From: JBKQVT01 sp963804825
GTDB taxonomy: Bacteria > Planctomycetota > Planctomycetia > Pirellulales > Thermoguttaceae
DNA: 64,000 nt
Assembly (NCBI GenBank): GCA_963804825.1
Contig: CAWDRV010000004.1
Span: 434,001-498,000, forward strand
Direction: 5' to 3'
How positions within the stretch are numbered: the first letter of the stretch is position 1; each line of letters begins with the position of its first letter. The notes under the pieces were generated by a model, which ran no database searches, had not been told where the DNA came from, and was given only the letters and a program-made list of their open reading frames with translations. Positions 7,888 to 17,371 of this stretch are shown piece after piece. The translations under genes and the position numbers were made by a program.

Positions 7888-10023
7888 ATGCCGATTGAAA
7901 CCAACGATTTCGTGCCGCTGCTGGATTGGCTGTTGGGGCCGGGATGGCGCGGCGGCGCCTTGTTTCAGACCGTGGTGCTATTGCCGCTGGGACTGGTCGC
8001 GGTCCTTGCGCTGGCTTGGTTGTTCTTCAAGTTGCGGACCGGGTCGGATCGCGTGTCGCACATCGTCGGCCGCGTGGCGGCGTTGGGCATTTTGGCGCTC
8101 GGGCTGGTCGGCGGACTCGGCGCTTGGGCGTGGTGGTTCTTCACCGCTCGCGGCAGCGGCGAGGCCGCGCATTTGGCGTCGCCGACGGATGCCTTTTTCG
8201 CCTCCGTATTGAACGGCGCCGCACGGCTGTTGGGTGAAGAGTGGTTTCAGGGGAGCATGTACACCTGGCTGCTGCTGTTGGCCGTCGTGATGCTGGGGAG
8301 CTTGGTGTTCGGCTGGTTGTGCGCCCTGCTTCGGGGCGGCATTCGATACGCGACGCGGACGGTGGACGACGCCCTTGCGGGGCTGGTGGCCGACGCGGTC
8401 CAGGTTTCGCCGCGCCGGGTGTGGGCGTTGAGCTGGCTGGCGGTCCGGGAGGCGGTTCGCCGGCGCCACGTCGTCGTGGTGTTGGTGGTCTTCGTGGCGG
8501 TGGTTCTCTTTGCGGGCTGGTTCAGCGACCCGGCCAGTCCGAATCCCGCCCGGCTGTGCCTGGACAAGGTGCTGACGATGACGAGCTACCTGACGTTGCT
8601 GCTGGCGTTGTTTCTCAGCACGTTGAGTCTTCCGGCGGACATTAAGAGCCGCACGCTGCACACCGTGGTGACCAAGCCCGTTCGGCCCAGCGAGATCGTG
8701 CTCGGCCGCATCCTGGGATTTACGGTCGTGGGGAGCGTGCTTTTGGCGGTCATGGGCGCGATCAGCTACGGCTTCGTCGTCCGCAGCTTGTCGCACGTGC
8801 ACGCGCTTACGGCGTCCGATCTGCGGCCGCTGGGCGCGGTTTCGCCCGGCGAAACCCCCGTTCTCAAGGGGCTGACCAGCAAGGTCTGCAACCATCAGCA
8901 CGAGGTCACGGTCACGAGCGACGCCAAGGGGCATCCGGTGGCGCGCGTCGAGATGGCGCAAGGACACTGGCACGAGATCACTGTCGAGGGTTGCGGCAAG
9001 GATGCGGTGTACACGATCGGTCCGCCGCGGGGGATGCTGGTGGCGCGTCGGCCGATCTACGGCAAATTGCGGTTTAAGGACCGCGCCGGGCGGGACGCCG
9101 AAAAGGGCGTCAACGTCGGCGACGAATGGATGTATCGCAGCTTCATCGACGGCGGGACCCACGCCGCCGCCATCTGGACCTTCGAGGGGATCGACGAGTC
9201 GGAGTTTCCCGACTTTCTGCCGGTGGAAATGACGCTCGACGTGTTCCGCACGTACAAGGGCGACCAGGATCGCGGCATCCTCGGCAGCCTCGCGCTGCGC
9301 AAACCCGGCAGCGACCAGAAACCGGTCGAAGTGCACCTCTTCCGGGCGAAGAAGCTGGTGACCGACTTCCAATTCCTCCCGCGGGAGCTGACGGGCCCCC
9401 GCGGCGAGAAGTACGATCTGTTCCGCGATTTCGTCCACGACGGGAAGTTGGAGATCTGGGTGCGTCCCTTGCCGACGGCCCAGTATTTCGGCATGGCCCA
9501 GGCCGACCTCTACCTTCGCTCGCCGCGCGACGTTTCGTTCGCGTGGAACTTCGCCAAGGGTTATTTCGGCGTCTGGCTGCGGATGGTGTTGGTGATCGGG
9601 CTCGGGGTGGCGTGCAGCACGTTCCTGAGCGGGCCGGTGGCGCTGGCGGCCACGCTGGGCCTCACGTTTGCGGCCTTCGTCACCGACTTCCTCGCCGAGG
9701 TGGCGTCGGGTCACTTGATCGGCGGCGGCCCGTTGGAATCGCTGGACCGCATTTTTACCCAGCAAAACATGACCTCGGAACTGGCGCCGGGGCTGCGCAC
9801 CAACGTGCTGAAGATGCTCGACCCGGTCCTTGAGAAGCCCCTGGGCGTCTTTGCCGCGATGCTGCCCGATTTCAACCGCTTCGACTTCGCCAATTACGTC
9901 TCCTACGGCTTCAACATCAGCGGCGATCTCCTCGTGCAGTGCATTCTTCGGGCGTTGGCGTTCCTGGTGCCGGTGCTTGTGGCGGGGCATCTCTTTCTCA
10001 AGATGCGCGAGGTGGCCGAATGA
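7888..10023 (+). CDS. ABC-2 type transporter permease with large extracytoplasmic domain
   Basis: 711 residues. Hydrophobic segments occur near residues 25-45, 65-92, 124-147, 190-210, 228-248 and 262-290, then a long soluble region (about 300-550), then several more segments to the C-terminus. The RRRHVVVVLVVFVAVVLFAGW segment and the DIKSRTLHTVVTKPV motif are typical of ABC-2 permeases. It is translationally close to the ATPase upstream and overlaps the next gene by ATGA, so the three are cotranscribed. The big soluble insertion suggests a role at the cell surface, but the substrate cannot be named. Confidence 0.85.
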   Translation: MPIETNDFVPLLDWLLGPGWRGGALFQTVVLLPLGLVAVLALAWLFFKLRTGSDRVSHIVGRVAALGILALGLVGGLGAWAWWFFTARGSGEAAHLASPTDAFFASVLNGAARLLGEEWFQGSMYTWLLLLAVVMLGSLVFGWLCALLRGGIRYATRTVDDALAGLVADAVQVSPRRVWALSWLAVREAVRRRHVVVVLVVFVAVVLFAGWFSDPASPNPARLCLDKVLTMTSYLTLLLALFLSTLSLPADIKSRTLHTVVTKPVRPSEIVLGRILGFTVVGSVLLAVMGAISYGFVVRSLSHVHALTASDLRPLGAVSPGETPVLKGLTSKVCNHQHEVTVTSDAKGHPVARVEMAQGHWHEITVEGCGKDAVYTIGPPRGMLVARRPIYGKLRFKDRAGRDAEKGVNVGDEWMYRSFIDGGTHAAAIWTFEGIDESEFPDFLPVEMTLDVFRTYKGDQDRGILGSLALRKPGSDQKPVEVHLFRAKKLVTDFQFLPRELTGPRGEKYDLFRDFVHDGKLEIWVRPLPTAQYFGMAQADLYLRSPRDVSFAWNFAKGYFGVWLRMVLVIGLGVACSTFLSGPVALAATLGLTFAAFVTDFLAEVASGHLIGGGPLESLDRIFTQQNMTSELAPGLRTNVLKMLDPVLEKPLGVFAAMLPDFNRFDFANYVSYGFNISGDLLVQCILRALAFLVPVLVAGHLFLKMREVAE

Positions 10024-11538
10024 ATCCGCATCATGCTTTCCTTCGCAAGATCGTCTACGTGGTTGCGATCGGAGTGCTTTTGTTTCCGCTTTATTGGCTG
10101 GGCCACCCGGCGACCAGCGCCAGCAAGGAAGGCCAAGGGCGCAGCGGCGGCAAGCTGGCCCAAATCCGCGAAGATTATCACATCAGCCAGGCCGATCTCG
10201 GACAGGTCGATCTGACCAACGAGACCGTCAAGCTGGCCACGCTGGGCATGCGGGGCATCGCCGCCGACGTCCTCTGGTGGAAGGCCAGCAAGCACCAGAT
10301 GAAGAAAGACTGGACCAGCCTCTCCGACACCTTGGAGCAGATCACCAAGGTGCAGCCCAACTTCATCGAGCCCTGGCGGTTCCAAGCCTGGAACCTGTCC
10401 TACAACGTGTCCGTCTCGTTCGACCTTCCCCCGGACAAATATGCCTGGCTGATCCGCGGCGTTCGGTTTCTCGAGGACGGCGTATGGCACAACGATCGCG
10501 AGCCGCGGCTGCTGGTCGACATCGCGTGGTTCATTTCCTACAAGCTGGGCCGCGACGACCCCTGGAGGCAATACCGCCGGCTCTTCAAGGAAGACGACGA
10601 CTTCAACAAGGGCCTCCCGCCGGAAAAACGCGACAACTGGCTGGTCGGCAAGAGCTGGTATGAAACGACCGAGGAACTGGTCAAGAGCCTGAAGGTGAAA
10701 TCCGTCAAGGGCACGAGCCTGCTGCTTCTATATTCCTACAGGCCGCGGTGCCAGATGGATTACGCGGATGCCCTGGAGAAGGACGGCGTCTTCGGCGAGA
10801 AGGCCCGCCTGGCCTGGAAGAAGGGCGCCGACGAATGGTTCGACTACGGCGAAAGGATCATCCCCTCGCCCCCGCCGGAGGACGCCACCGTCTGTCTCAA
10901 CAACAAGGAAATGCACGACAAGAATGCGCAGAAGCTGCTGGCGCAACTGGAACGGCTCTCAGCGGGCCTGGGCGCGAAGATCCGCGCCGAGAGGCTCGCC
11001 GCCCTGACGCCCCAGGAGCGTAGGGCCCGGGAAACCCCCGCCCCGAAGCGGACCCCCAAGCAGGCCCAGTGGGCCGCCGACGCGGAAGAGAAAATCCAGA
11101 TCACGCCCCATACCGTCGCCATGCGAATCAGCGGACCCAAGCACGCCGAGGCCATGGAACTGGCCCGCAAAATCGACGACGAAAGACGAGAAAGCGGCAG
11201 CATCGCCTCGGATCGCTCGATCGTCAATTTCGACTATTGGAAACTCCGCGCCGAGATCGAGCAGACCGACGACATGCTGGCCGCCCGCATGTTCATCTAT
11301 CGGGCCGACGAGGCCGACGCCAACCAAGACCTCGAGGTCGCGCAAAAACTACGAGTGGGGATTCCAAGCCTGGCGCAAAGTCCTCGACCGCTACCCGCAA
11401 TTGAAGGAAAACCCCACCACGCCCCTGGATATCAACGACGTGGTCGAACGGTATCGGAAACTCCTCAAGAAACGCGACGAGCAATTCCCGAAGCCCTTCA
11501 TCCTTCAGGATATCGTCGACAAGGCCCGACAGAGATAA
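10020..11538 (+). CDS. Membrane-anchored protein of the ABC operon (one frameshift)
   Basis: About 505 residues. The ATG overlaps the permease stop (ATGA), so it belongs to the exporter operon. One N-terminal hydrophobic segment (about residues 10-28) anchors a soluble, helix-rich domain whose WWKASKHQMKKDWTSL...QITKVQPNFIEPWRFQAWN stretch resembles TPR-like repeats. Near 11343, in a CAAAAAC run, the frame shifts by +1; afterwards it continues NYEWGFQAWRKVLDRYP to KARQR and a stop at 11538. Without the shift the protein would run into unrelated sequence. Function unknown; probably an accessory subunit. Confidence 0.7.
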
Positions 11539-11577
11539 TCCCGGGATTACTCTCCCTCCGGGAGACGGTTCGGGCAT

Positions 11578-11692
11578 GGGTGGCCCCGATTGCTTGTCAA
11601 TCGGGGTGCCGCGAGGCACAAGAGGAATCCGAATCAAACAGAAGACCTCTTTCGGCTTCGCCGCCCCGATAGCGGAGCTATCGGGGCCACCC
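11578..11692. repeat. 115-bp palindromic element, copy 1
   Basis: Bounded by 13-bp perfect inverted repeats GGGTGGCCCCGAT (11578-11590) and ATCGGGGCCACCC (11680-11692), with nested hairpins inside. A second copy at 38184-38358 has the same ends in the same element but in inverted orientation and with an internal 60-bp duplication. The rest of this 365-bp intergenic stretch holds one further hairpin (11739-11761) and no gene. Confidence 0.8.
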
Positions 11693-11738
11693 GCGGAGCT
11701 ATCGCGGCCACCCGCGCCCTGCGGGAGAGGGGGGCGCT

Positions 11739-11761
11739 CGGAGGCTTACGCCTCTGGCTCG
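11739..11761. repeat. GGCTTACGCC-type hairpin followed by GGCTC
   Basis: CGGAGGCTTACGCCTCTGGCTC belongs to a dispersed hairpin family; related copies are at 18254-18276, 22218-22240 and 46653-46675. Each is a palindrome around TTACG or TTAG with a GGCTC(A/G) edge. Confidence 0.6.
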
Positions 11762-11903
11762 TGGGCTCGCCGGATGGCCCGCCTTTCGCCTTGACTCATT
11801 CCACCCCACCGGCTATTCTCCCCCCTGCCGTCAGCCGCTCCGGACCGCGGGCCGGCGTTGTTGCCGGTCCAGTCCTTCCGTAGCCGGGAGCCTCGGTCCA
11901 GTC

Positions 11904-13244
11904 ATGAATTCCATCCCCTGGATTACTTACCTGGCGCTGGCGGGGGTGGCCGTGGTGCAGGCGGTGTTGCTGGCGCTGCAGACGTGGGAACACCGTCGCT
12001 ACGCCCGCTCCTGCATGCGGAACCGGGACCGCACTAGGCCGCTGGGCCGGGCGATGATCCTGGCCCCATGCAAGGGCGCCGAGTTCGCGTTGGAAGAGAA
12101 CCTCCGCGCGTTGCTTCGCCAGGACTACGACGATTACGAAATCACCTTCATTGTCGAGGACGCCGGCGACACGGCTTGTCCGGTGATTCGCCGCGTCCTG
12201 GCCGAACATCCGGCCGCGGCGGCGAGGCTGTTGGTGGCCGGCCTGGCCGCAGAGGGCGGGCAGAAGGTGCATAACCTCCGCGCCGCCACCGCCGCGCTGC
12301 CGCCGGAGGTCCGCTACCTGGTCTTCGTCGATTCCGATGCCCAGCCGCGGCCCGAGTGGCTGCGGTCGCTCCTCTCGCGGCTCTCCGAGCCCGCCACGCC
12401 GGTTGCCACCGGCTATCGCTGGTTCACGCCCAGCCGTCCGTCGCTGGCCCACAAGGTCGTCTACGGCATCAACTGCACGATCATGTCGCTGCTTGGCCGC
12501 GACAGCCATTTCATGGTTTGGGGCGGCTCCTGGGCCATCCGCCGCGACACCTTCGACGCGATCGGCCTGCGGGCGGCCTGGAAAGGCACGCTCAGCGACG
12601 ACCTGGTGGCCAGCCGGGTGCTTCGCCGGGCGAAACACCGCGTGTGCTTCCAGCCGGCTTGCGTGGTGGCCTCGCCGCTGGACTTCTCGCTGCCGGAAAC
12701 GCTCGCCTTCATTCGCCGGCAATATCTCATCGCCCGGCATTACGCCGGCTTCTGGTGGCTGGTGGCCGTCCTTTCATCGACGCTCCGCAACGTCGTCCTG
12801 TTGGGCACGCTCGCGGCCCTCGGCCGCGGACTGCTCCACGGCACGCCCTCGCCGTGGATCCCCGCCGCGCTGGGCGCCGTCCTGTATGGATTGGGGGCGT
12901 ATCGCGGCTGGCTCATGCAGGACCTGGCGAGGACCTACTTTCCCGATCGGGTGGCGTCGTTGCGGCCGTTTCGACGTTTCGCCGTTTGGGCCGCCCCGGT
13001 CAGCGCCTTCGTCGAGTGGCTCGTGTTGCTGAGCACGTTGATGGGGCGATGCGTTGTGTGGCGCGGCGTCTGCCACCGGTTCCTTCCGCACGGGCAAACC
13101 GTTGTTCAAAGGCGGACGACCAAGCTACGCTCGGTGCCCGAGGGCGGAAGGCGGAAGGGAGACGGCGAGACCGCGAATGGCCACTCGTTCGCTCCCCACT
13201 TCCCGATTGCCCATTCGCCAAGTCCCCAATCCCCCAATCCCTAA
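11904..13244 (+). CDS. Membrane-bound family 2 glycosyltransferase
   Basis: 446 residues. After an N-terminal hydrophobic segment, the catalytic domain shows ILAPCKGAE, FIVEDAGD, the VDSDAQPRP DxD-type motif, GTLSDDLVASRV and FIRRQYLIARHY (Q-x-x-R-W-like). This pattern fits ceramide-glucosyltransferase-like GT2/GT21 enzymes, which transfer a sugar from a nucleotide donor to a membrane lipid. C-terminal hydrophobic segments follow (about 290-390). The last ~35 residues are coded by a GGCGGAA repeat and C-rich simple sequence, so the true C-terminus may once have been shorter. A radical SAM gene follows 23 bp downstream. Confidence 0.82.
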   Translation: MNSIPWITYLALAGVAVVQAVLLALQTWEHRRYARSCMRNRDRTRPLGRAMILAPCKGAEFALEENLRALLRQDYDDYEITFIVEDAGDTACPVIRRVLAEHPAAAARLLVAGLAAEGGQKVHNLRAATAALPPEVRYLVFVDSDAQPRPEWLRSLLSRLSEPATPVATGYRWFTPSRPSLAHKVVYGINCTIMSLLGRDSHFMVWGGSWAIRRDTFDAIGLRAAWKGTLSDDLVASRVLRRAKHRVCFQPACVVASPLDFSLPETLAFIRRQYLIARHYAGFWWLVAVLSSTLRNVVLLGTLAALGRGLLHGTPSPWIPAALGAVLYGLGAYRGWLMQDLARTYFPDRVASLRPFRRFAVWAAPVSAFVEWLVLLSTLMGRCVVWRGVCHRFLPHGQTVVQRRTTKLRSVPEGGRRKGDGETANGHSFAPHFPIAHSPSPQSPNP

Positions 13245-13267
13245 TCCCCGATCCCCAATCCCTTTCC

Positions 13268-14761
13268 ATGCACATCGTTCTTTGGGATACGCGAAAGCTC
13301 GATGTTTCCAAGGATTTCGCCGGCGGTTTCGGCATCGGTCAGTACACGGGCGACGGCACGTTCCGCAGCCGGGTCATCCGGCATTTCTACACCCGTGACC
13401 GGCGGCCGGTGGCGCTCCTGTATGCCCATTTGGCGGCCATCTTCGCCCAACTGGGCCATCGCGTCGAGTATGCCGAGGACCTCCTTCCCGCCGGCGCCGA
13501 CCTGGTCGTCTTCAATCCTTCGCTGCTGACGCTTTCGCTGGAGCACGAGGTGATGGCCGAATTGCTCCGGCGCGATCCGGCGGCGCGGGTGCTGGTGGTG
13601 GGGACGTCGGCCTCGGTGCTGCCCGAGGCGTTCGCCGACCTGAACGTGACCGTGGTCAAGGGCGAGGCCGAGCAGTTGCTCTGGAAGCTCGACGAGGTGC
13701 TGGCCCATCCGGCTTCGACGGTGCAGTTGGGCACGCTGGAGGACCTCGACCGGCTGCCGATGCCGGATTGGTCGCCCTTCGGGCCGGATCGGTTTCGCAT
13801 CGGCTACGATTTCTGGCGGTTTCCGACGGCGTTGATTCAGGCGAGCCGCGGATGCGCGATGAAGTGCAACTATTGCCCCTACATCGTGCTGGAGAATTCC
13901 ACCCGCACGCGCAGCGCGGAAGCGGTGGCCGAGGAGATGCGGCACGGTATCCGCCGCTGGGGCTTCCGGTCGTTCAAGTTTCGCGATCCGCTGTTCGGAT
14001 TGCACCGCAAGCAGGTGTTCGAGTTGGCGGAACAGATCGCCCGCCTGCCGCGGAAGATCCAATTTTCCATCGAGACGCGGACCGATTTGCTGCCGGCCGA
14101 GGTGCTGCGGCTGCTGCGTGACGCGGGGCTTTCGAGCATCACCGTGGGCATGGAATCGCCCGACGGCGACACCTTGCGCCGCCACCATCGCCCCCTGATC
14201 GCCGACGACCGCCAGCGCGAATTCATTCTCCTGTGCCGCGGCCTGGGCATCCGCACCGTGGCCGGGTTCCTCATCGGTTTTCCCCACGACACCGAGGAGT
14301 CGATCCAGCGCGTCCGCGAGTACGCCCAGCAACTCAACCCGACCTTCGCCAACTTCAACGTGGTCACGCCCTATCCGGGCACGGCCTTTTTCGAGCAGAT
14401 GCGCGGCCGGATCGCCGACACCGACTTCAGCCACTACACGGTTTACACGCCGGTGTTGAAGTACGAGCACCTCACCAGGCCGCGCATGGAACAGCTTCTG
14501 GCCAAGTGTTTCCACCGCTTCTATTTCCGCTGGCAATATCTTCGCGACAACGCGCGGCTGTTGTGGCCGTTGCTGGGCAGACTCGGCCTCGGGCGGCGTC
14601 CGTCGCGGCGGCGCGACGGCGGGACGTCGCGGCACGAGGTTCCACGCCCGCTGTCCGGCACGGAAGTCCTCCGCCGCAAGGGGCTTCGCTCCGACGCGCC
14701 GCACTGGCGCGACAACGCGCGGGAGGAATCCGGCGGTCATCAGCCGGAATCGTCGGAATAA
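13268..14761 (+). CDS. Cobalamin-binding-type radical SAM protein
   Basis: 497 residues. The N-terminal ~160 residues (GQYTGDG...LLYAHLAAIFAQLGHRVEYA, then VLVVGTSASVLPEAF) look like a B12-binding Rossmann domain. The radical SAM cluster motif CAMKCNYC is followed by VGMESPDGDTLRRHHR and VAGFLIGFPHDTEES, typical of the elongator/SPASM-less B12 radical SAM group. The start ATG at 13268 is the first Met of the conserved domain. It lies 23 bp after the glycosyltransferase gene, suggesting joint modification of a lipid or glycan; the substrate is unknown. The C-terminal ~65 residues are basic and poorly conserved. Confidence 0.85.
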   Translation: MHIVLWDTRKLDVSKDFAGGFGIGQYTGDGTFRSRVIRHFYTRDRRPVALLYAHLAAIFAQLGHRVEYAEDLLPAGADLVVFNPSLLTLSLEHEVMAELLRRDPAARVLVVGTSASVLPEAFADLNVTVVKGEAEQLLWKLDEVLAHPASTVQLGTLEDLDRLPMPDWSPFGPDRFRIGYDFWRFPTALIQASRGCAMKCNYCPYIVLENSTRTRSAEAVAEEMRHGIRRWGFRSFKFRDPLFGLHRKQVFELAEQIARLPRKIQFSIETRTDLLPAEVLRLLRDAGLSSITVGMESPDGDTLRRHHRPLIADDRQREFILLCRGLGIRTVAGFLIGFPHDTEESIQRVREYAQQLNPTFANFNVVTPYPGTAFFEQMRGRIADTDFSHYTVYTPVLKYEHLTRPRMEQLLAKCFHRFYFRWQYLRDNARLLWPLLGRLGLGRRPSRRRDGGTSRHEVPRPLSGTEVLRRKGLRSDAPHWRDNAREESGGHQPESSE

Positions 14762-14891
14762 CCCGCAGCACCGCCCCCTTCGACGACCGCCCGTTTGCTT
14801 CCGGCGGCCTTGTGACCTAGGCTTTCTCTGGCGAGCCGTTCGGCTCCGGGCGCATCTGCCACCGACATCCTATGAGACGCAACCGAGACTG

Positions 14892-15308
14892 ATGGCGACC
14901 AATGCGTGTGCCAAAGCTCCGGAACACCATGCCTCCGTCGAGGCCGTCCAAGGCGCTTTGGCCGAGTTGTCGGCCGGCCGCCGCGAGTTCGAGGTGTTTC
15001 TGACCGAACTGTTCGATCATTGTCGGGACGCGCAGGAGCAGTGTGCGTTGCTGGAGCGGGAGCGGGCGATGTTGCAGGCGCAACTGGAGGCGGCCCGGCG
15101 GCATAACGCCAAACTGGCGGAAACGCTCGCCGGTCAGCAGCACCGCGGCATCCGCGAGCACACCAGGTGGGGCGGCGAACTGAAACGCCTGCGGCGACTG
15201 CTGGAAAACATCGCCGAGCAACTACCGCGGGAAAGAAAACCTGTAACCGTTCACAGGTCGGAAACCAAAGAGAGGGAACCGCAGATAGACGCGGATGAAC
15301 GCAGTTGA
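14892..15308 (+). CDS. Small coiled-coil protein, C-terminus built from repeats
   Basis: 138 residues. Residues about 15-110 are a continuous Glu/Ala/Leu/Arg-rich helix with heptad character, so a coiled coil is likely. The last ~24 residues (from KPVTVHR) are encoded by the GTAACCGTTCAC motif and by the left arm of the 15275-15354 element, so the native C-terminus is probably near residue 114. Only a weak ribosome binding site precedes the ATG. No family recognised. Confidence 0.5.
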   Translation: MATNACAKAPEHHASVEAVQGALAELSAGRREFEVFLTELFDHCRDAQEQCALLERERAMLQAQLEAARRHNAKLAETLAGQQHRGIREHTRWGGELKRLRRLLENIAEQLPRERKPVTVHRSETKEREPQIDADERS

Positions 15309-15426
15309 TTGAATCCATTCTTGTCGGCGTTTATCTGCGTTCATCCGCGGTTTCTCCGCCGGCAGCGTGAACGGTTACGAGAAGCTCAGTAAGGACTTGG
15401 AAAAGAATACGTTGGGGACTGTCCCC
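15243..15426. repeat. Cluster of dispersed intergenic repeats
   Basis: Contains GTAACCGTTCAC (15243-15254), an inverted-repeat element at 15275-15354 whose arms share GATGAACGCAG and ACCGC, GTGAACGGTTAC (15367-15378) and the palindrome GGGGACTGTCCCC (15414-15426). All occur elsewhere in the window or are typical dispersed palindromes. Confidence 0.65.
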
Positions 15427-15510
15427 TTCTGAAACACGGCCGGAAAAGATCATGATCCATGGGCGGACCACGGCGCCGGCCGCGGCCTTGGCGTGAGCAG
15501 CGAGGTTGGC

Positions 15511-16848
15511 ATGACCCTGATCGAGCAAGCGATTCTTACTTCCGCTTCGGCGGCGGACGCCGGCGGCGGCCGCGTGGTGGCCGCCAGCCCGGGCCTTGGC
15601 GACGACGACCGGCGGGAATTGACCGCTTGGGGGCCGTCGCGCGATTCGCTCCAGGCGTCGGACAGCGGCGTCACGAGCATCAACTTTCATCCTCTGCCCA
15701 GCGGCAACTTCTGCGTGGCGCGGACCACGCTGGCCGGCGGGCAGTGCGAGGACCGCGGCGGGCCGCGGATTTCCACGCATTGCTTGATCGTCCCGGCCGC
15801 GGGGCTGCGGCAGTTCGCCAACAACCCGTTGGCGCTGTTGGAAGAGGCCGCGGCCGCCGGGGCCTTCGACGCGCCGCCGCGGGCGGCCGCCGATCTGCAG
15901 CCGTTGGAACTCGCCGGCGATGCGCCGGCCGTCGATCTGCCCCTGCTGGCGCGCCTGTCCGCCGAGCTCGGGCCGGATCGCCTGGCCGCCTTGGTGCAAG
16001 CAGCCCTGGGGTCGGTCTGTCTTGCCGTGTCGGGCGGACCGCCGGTCCATCAACTCGTGGCCGCGGTGCTGAATTGCCTGCCCGTCGAGTGCCGCACCGA
16101 ATTCTCCTTTTCCACCGAGATGAAGTTCTCGTCGCATCGTCCTTTCCGGATCATCGGCCTTCCGCGCGATCGGGCGGAAAGAAACTGGCTGGCGCACAAC
16201 GCGAACGTCACCCTGCTGGACCTCGACCGGTCCTGCCCGGCCGACGAGCCGCCGGGCGATTGGGCCCGGCTCATCCACCGGATTGCCGGCAGCAAGGACT
16301 ACGCCTTCCTGGATGCCCGGCTCTCGCAGCGGCGACCGACCCTTACGCTCGAAGAGCTGTCCGCCCTGGGCTTGCAGTTGTGCGACGAACTCGACGTTTC
16401 GCAGCTCGGCGGCGATCGGGCAACGGCCGATGATCGGGCAACGGCCGGTCCGCCGGAGGAAAAGGGCGACAACGGCCTGCGGGCCCATGCCGCCCATCAT
16501 CGCTTCGAGAAGAGCGCGGGGGGCACGACCGCCGTGCAATCCGCCGTCGTCGTCCCCTCGAAGGACCTCCAGGCCGACGCGCCGGAAGTGCTGGAGAAAC
16601 TGGAGGCCCTGGACGACGCCGTCTACGACGCCATCCACGGACAGCCGGCCGCGTTGGAACGTCTGCAAGCCCTATGGCCGGCCACTCTGATCCAGCTCGG
16701 CGAGCAGTTCGTGGCCGACTCGCGCGAGCAATACTTGCGCTATGCGCTGACGATCTGGGAGAACTGCGTCGACGCCCAGGGAGTTCACGACCCGGCCCGT
16801 GCGGTGCAGGCCCTCGAGGTGCTCTGCGTGCTGTTCGATGAACGATAG
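15511..16848 (+). CDS. GAP1-N2-like domain protein
   Basis: 445 residues. The N-terminal ~170 residues (IEQAIL...VVAASPGLGDDDRRELTAWG...FHPLPSGNFCVARTT...STHCLIVP) match the GAP1-N2-type domain found in GTPase-associated proteins of planctomycetes and other bacteria. The rest is helical and without a known motif. A GTG at 15493 is in frame, but GAGG placed before the ATG at 15511 makes that start more likely. It stands alone, convergent with the small gene at 16926. The family is linked to bacterial GTPase-centred conflict or trafficking systems; no GTPase gene is adjacent here. Confidence 0.6.
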   Translation: MTLIEQAILTSASAADAGGGRVVAASPGLGDDDRRELTAWGPSRDSLQASDSGVTSINFHPLPSGNFCVARTTLAGGQCEDRGGPRISTHCLIVPAAGLRQFANNPLALLEEAAAAGAFDAPPRAAADLQPLELAGDAPAVDLPLLARLSAELGPDRLAALVQAALGSVCLAVSGGPPVHQLVAAVLNCLPVECRTEFSFSTEMKFSSHRPFRIIGLPRDRAERNWLAHNANVTLLDLDRSCPADEPPGDWARLIHRIAGSKDYAFLDARLSQRRPTLTLEELSALGLQLCDELDVSQLGGDRATADDRATAGPPEEKGDNGLRAHAAHHRFEKSAGGTTAVQSAVVVPSKDLQADAPEVLEKLEALDDAVYDAIHGQPAALERLQALWPATLIQLGEQFVADSREQYLRYALTIWENCVDAQGVHDPARAVQALEVLCVLFDER

Positions 16849-16925
16849 TCCTTCCGCACGCGCGGCCGGGGTTGGCTTCGGGCACTGGCAAGATGCCCGT
16901 GGCACCCGGCGAGCTTCTTGCCGTT

Positions 16926-17348
16926 TCAGACCACGACCTTGAAGACCTTGTCGTTCTCGTGGGCGTGCTCGGCCAGGTGGATGCCCACGGACTGGCCGGC
17001 ATTGGCCACGGTCACCGGCTGGTGGTCGAGTTGCATCGAGTTGACGTTTTGGGTGAAGTCGCTGGTGTGACCCTTGACGTGGATGGTGTCGCCCACGGTC
17101 AGCGAGTCGTGTTGGATTTCGATGGCCGCCACGCCGATCTTGCCGAAGTAATGCGTGACTTTGCCCACTTCCACTTCCGCCATTGGACCGTCCTCCTTTT
17201 GAAATGTCGAGTCCGGCCTGGTGTGGCCGCCGCGTAGATTCGCGCCGGGGAACGACAGCTCCGTACCACAGGGACACCGGACCCGGTGCCCAAACTGGAA
17301 CAACGTGACGTCAAAGCCCCTCCCGCATCGGGGGCAGGTGATTGCCAT
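16926..17348 (-). CDS. Zinc ribbon plus EF-Tu domain-2-like protein with internal start
   Basis: The full frame (140 residues) begins MAITCPRCGRGFD, with CPRCG and CPCG forming a zinc ribbon in the first ~35 residues, then a short linker and MAEVEVGKVTHYFGKIGVA, an 85-residue beta-barrel like domain 2 of translation elongation factors. The ATG at 17348 has GGAAGGA upstream; the in-frame ATG at 17183 has an even stronger AAGGAGG at good distance. Both the fused and the short form could therefore be made from one gene. Stand-alone elongation-factor-like proteins of this length are known; their role is unclear. Confidence 0.65.
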   Translation of the reverse strand: MAITCPRCGRGFDVTLFQFGHRVRCPCGTELSFPGANLRGGHTRPDSTFQKEDGPMAEVEVGKVTHYFGKIGVAAIEIQHDSLTVGDTIHVKGHTSDFTQNVNSMQLDHQPVTVANAGQSVGIHLAEHAHENDKVFKVVV

Positions 17349-17371
17349 GGGGAATTCCTTCCCCCCATTGT

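Noticed and set aside
7978..9990. Long open frame (670 codons) antisense to the ABC permease
   Set aside because: It is a high-GC shadow rich in Arg, His, Gln and Pro, with no motif; the permease on the other strand is well supported.
13241..14740. Long antisense frame under the radical SAM gene
   Set aside because: Composition typical of antisense shadow; the sense gene has clear catalytic motifs.
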